A stretch of DNA of 6,820 nucleotides from Candidatus Sodaliphilus fimicaballi (lineage in GTDB: Bacteria > Bacteroidota > Bacteroidia > Bacteroidales > Muribaculaceae), in NCBI GenBank assembly GCA_018065165.1, contig JAGHTV010000352.1, positions 1 through 6,820 of the forward strand. The letters run 5' to 3'. The notes under the pieces were generated by a model. The model had not been told where the DNA came from. It did not search any database and worked only from the letters and a program-made list of their open reading frames with translations. Shown one piece after another: positions 6,631-6,820 of this stretch (position 1 is the first letter of the stretch; every line of letters starts with the position of its first letter). The translations under genes and the position numbers were made by a program.

Positions 6631-6820
6631 TTAACCCAATGGTAACATTTCTTCGGGGGCAAGAGTGATGCACTCCATACCGTCTTCCCTTACTACATAA
6701 GTATTCTCAACCCCTACGGCTCCTGTACCCGGTATCACAAACTTGGGCTCTAGAGCAATGACATGTCCCACCTCGAGCACATCACGGCTGCGAGGTGCAA
6801 TGACGGGTGCTTCGTCAATC
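6631..6820 (-). CDS. M24-family metallopeptidase (Xaa-Pro aminopeptidase-like), C-terminal fragment
   Basis: Only the last 62 residues are in the window; the gene runs in from beyond the right edge. The readable frame begins at position 6819 and ends with TAA at 6633-6631. VIALEPKFVIPGTG followed by VGVENTYVV is the C-terminal metal-site region of the pita-bread (M24) fold, with the glutamates of LEPK and VENT in the positions of the last two metal ligands. M24 enzymes include Xaa-Pro aminopeptidases and methionine aminopeptidases. The tail after VENT looks more like the former, but the exact substrate cannot be told from this piece. The end is native, not a break: the stop lies 12 bases before the next gene's start. 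Confidence 0.8.
   Translation of the reverse strand, partial: IDEAPVIAPRSRDVLEVGHVIALEPKFVIPGTGAVGVENTYVVREDGMECITLAPEEMLPLG

Overview
The window looks like a chromosomal segment of a Bacteroidota bacterium, most likely order Bacteroidales. Three things point there. The Rho factor carries the long, low-complexity insertion typical of this group. Two promoters fit the Bacteroidota pattern (TTTG, about 19 bases, TAnnTTTG). The start codons lack Shine-Dalgarno sequences and are preceded by A/T-rich stretches. Genus cannot be fixed from the sequence alone. I see no mobile element, CRISPR array, tRNA or rRNA.

Layout. Positions 57-3127, minus strand: a housekeeping operon rho -> ruvX -> def. rho and ruvX overlap by one base (TAATG), def follows after 39 bases, and a possible start codon of a fourth gene lies at the very edge (positions 6-1). 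Positions 3128-3486: a 359-base divergent control region. It holds a strong minus-strand promoter for rho, a roughly 205-nt rho leader with inverted repeats and two tiny ORFs, and a separate plus-strand promoter very close to the next gene. Positions 3487-5415, plus strand: one continuous 642-residue gene joining a complete class II tRNA nucleotidyltransferase with HD domain (Cca-type) to a complete O6-alkylguanine-DNA alkyltransferase (Ogt/MGMT-type). Positions 5442-5472: a strong hairpin with T-rich flanks on both sides, a probable shared terminator for the converging genes. Positions 5496-6820, minus strand: a second gene set, an M24-family metallopeptidase (C-terminal end only) -> TRIC/UPF0126 membrane protein -> GtrA-family membrane protein, closely spaced or overlapping.

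How the genes fit together. The rho operon combines transcription termination, a RuvX/YqgF RNase H-fold nuclease and N-terminal protein processing: core information-processing functions, not a dedicated pathway. The divergent gene adds tRNA 3'-end maturation or repair and, in the same polypeptide, direct DNA alkylation repair. The right-hand set is two small membrane proteins downstream of a peptidase, with no obvious shared pathway.

The most notable item is the Cca-Ogt fusion: both halves keep their catalytic motifs and the join falls exactly at the domain boundary. Next are the unusually short predicted 5' leader of that gene and the long leader of rho.
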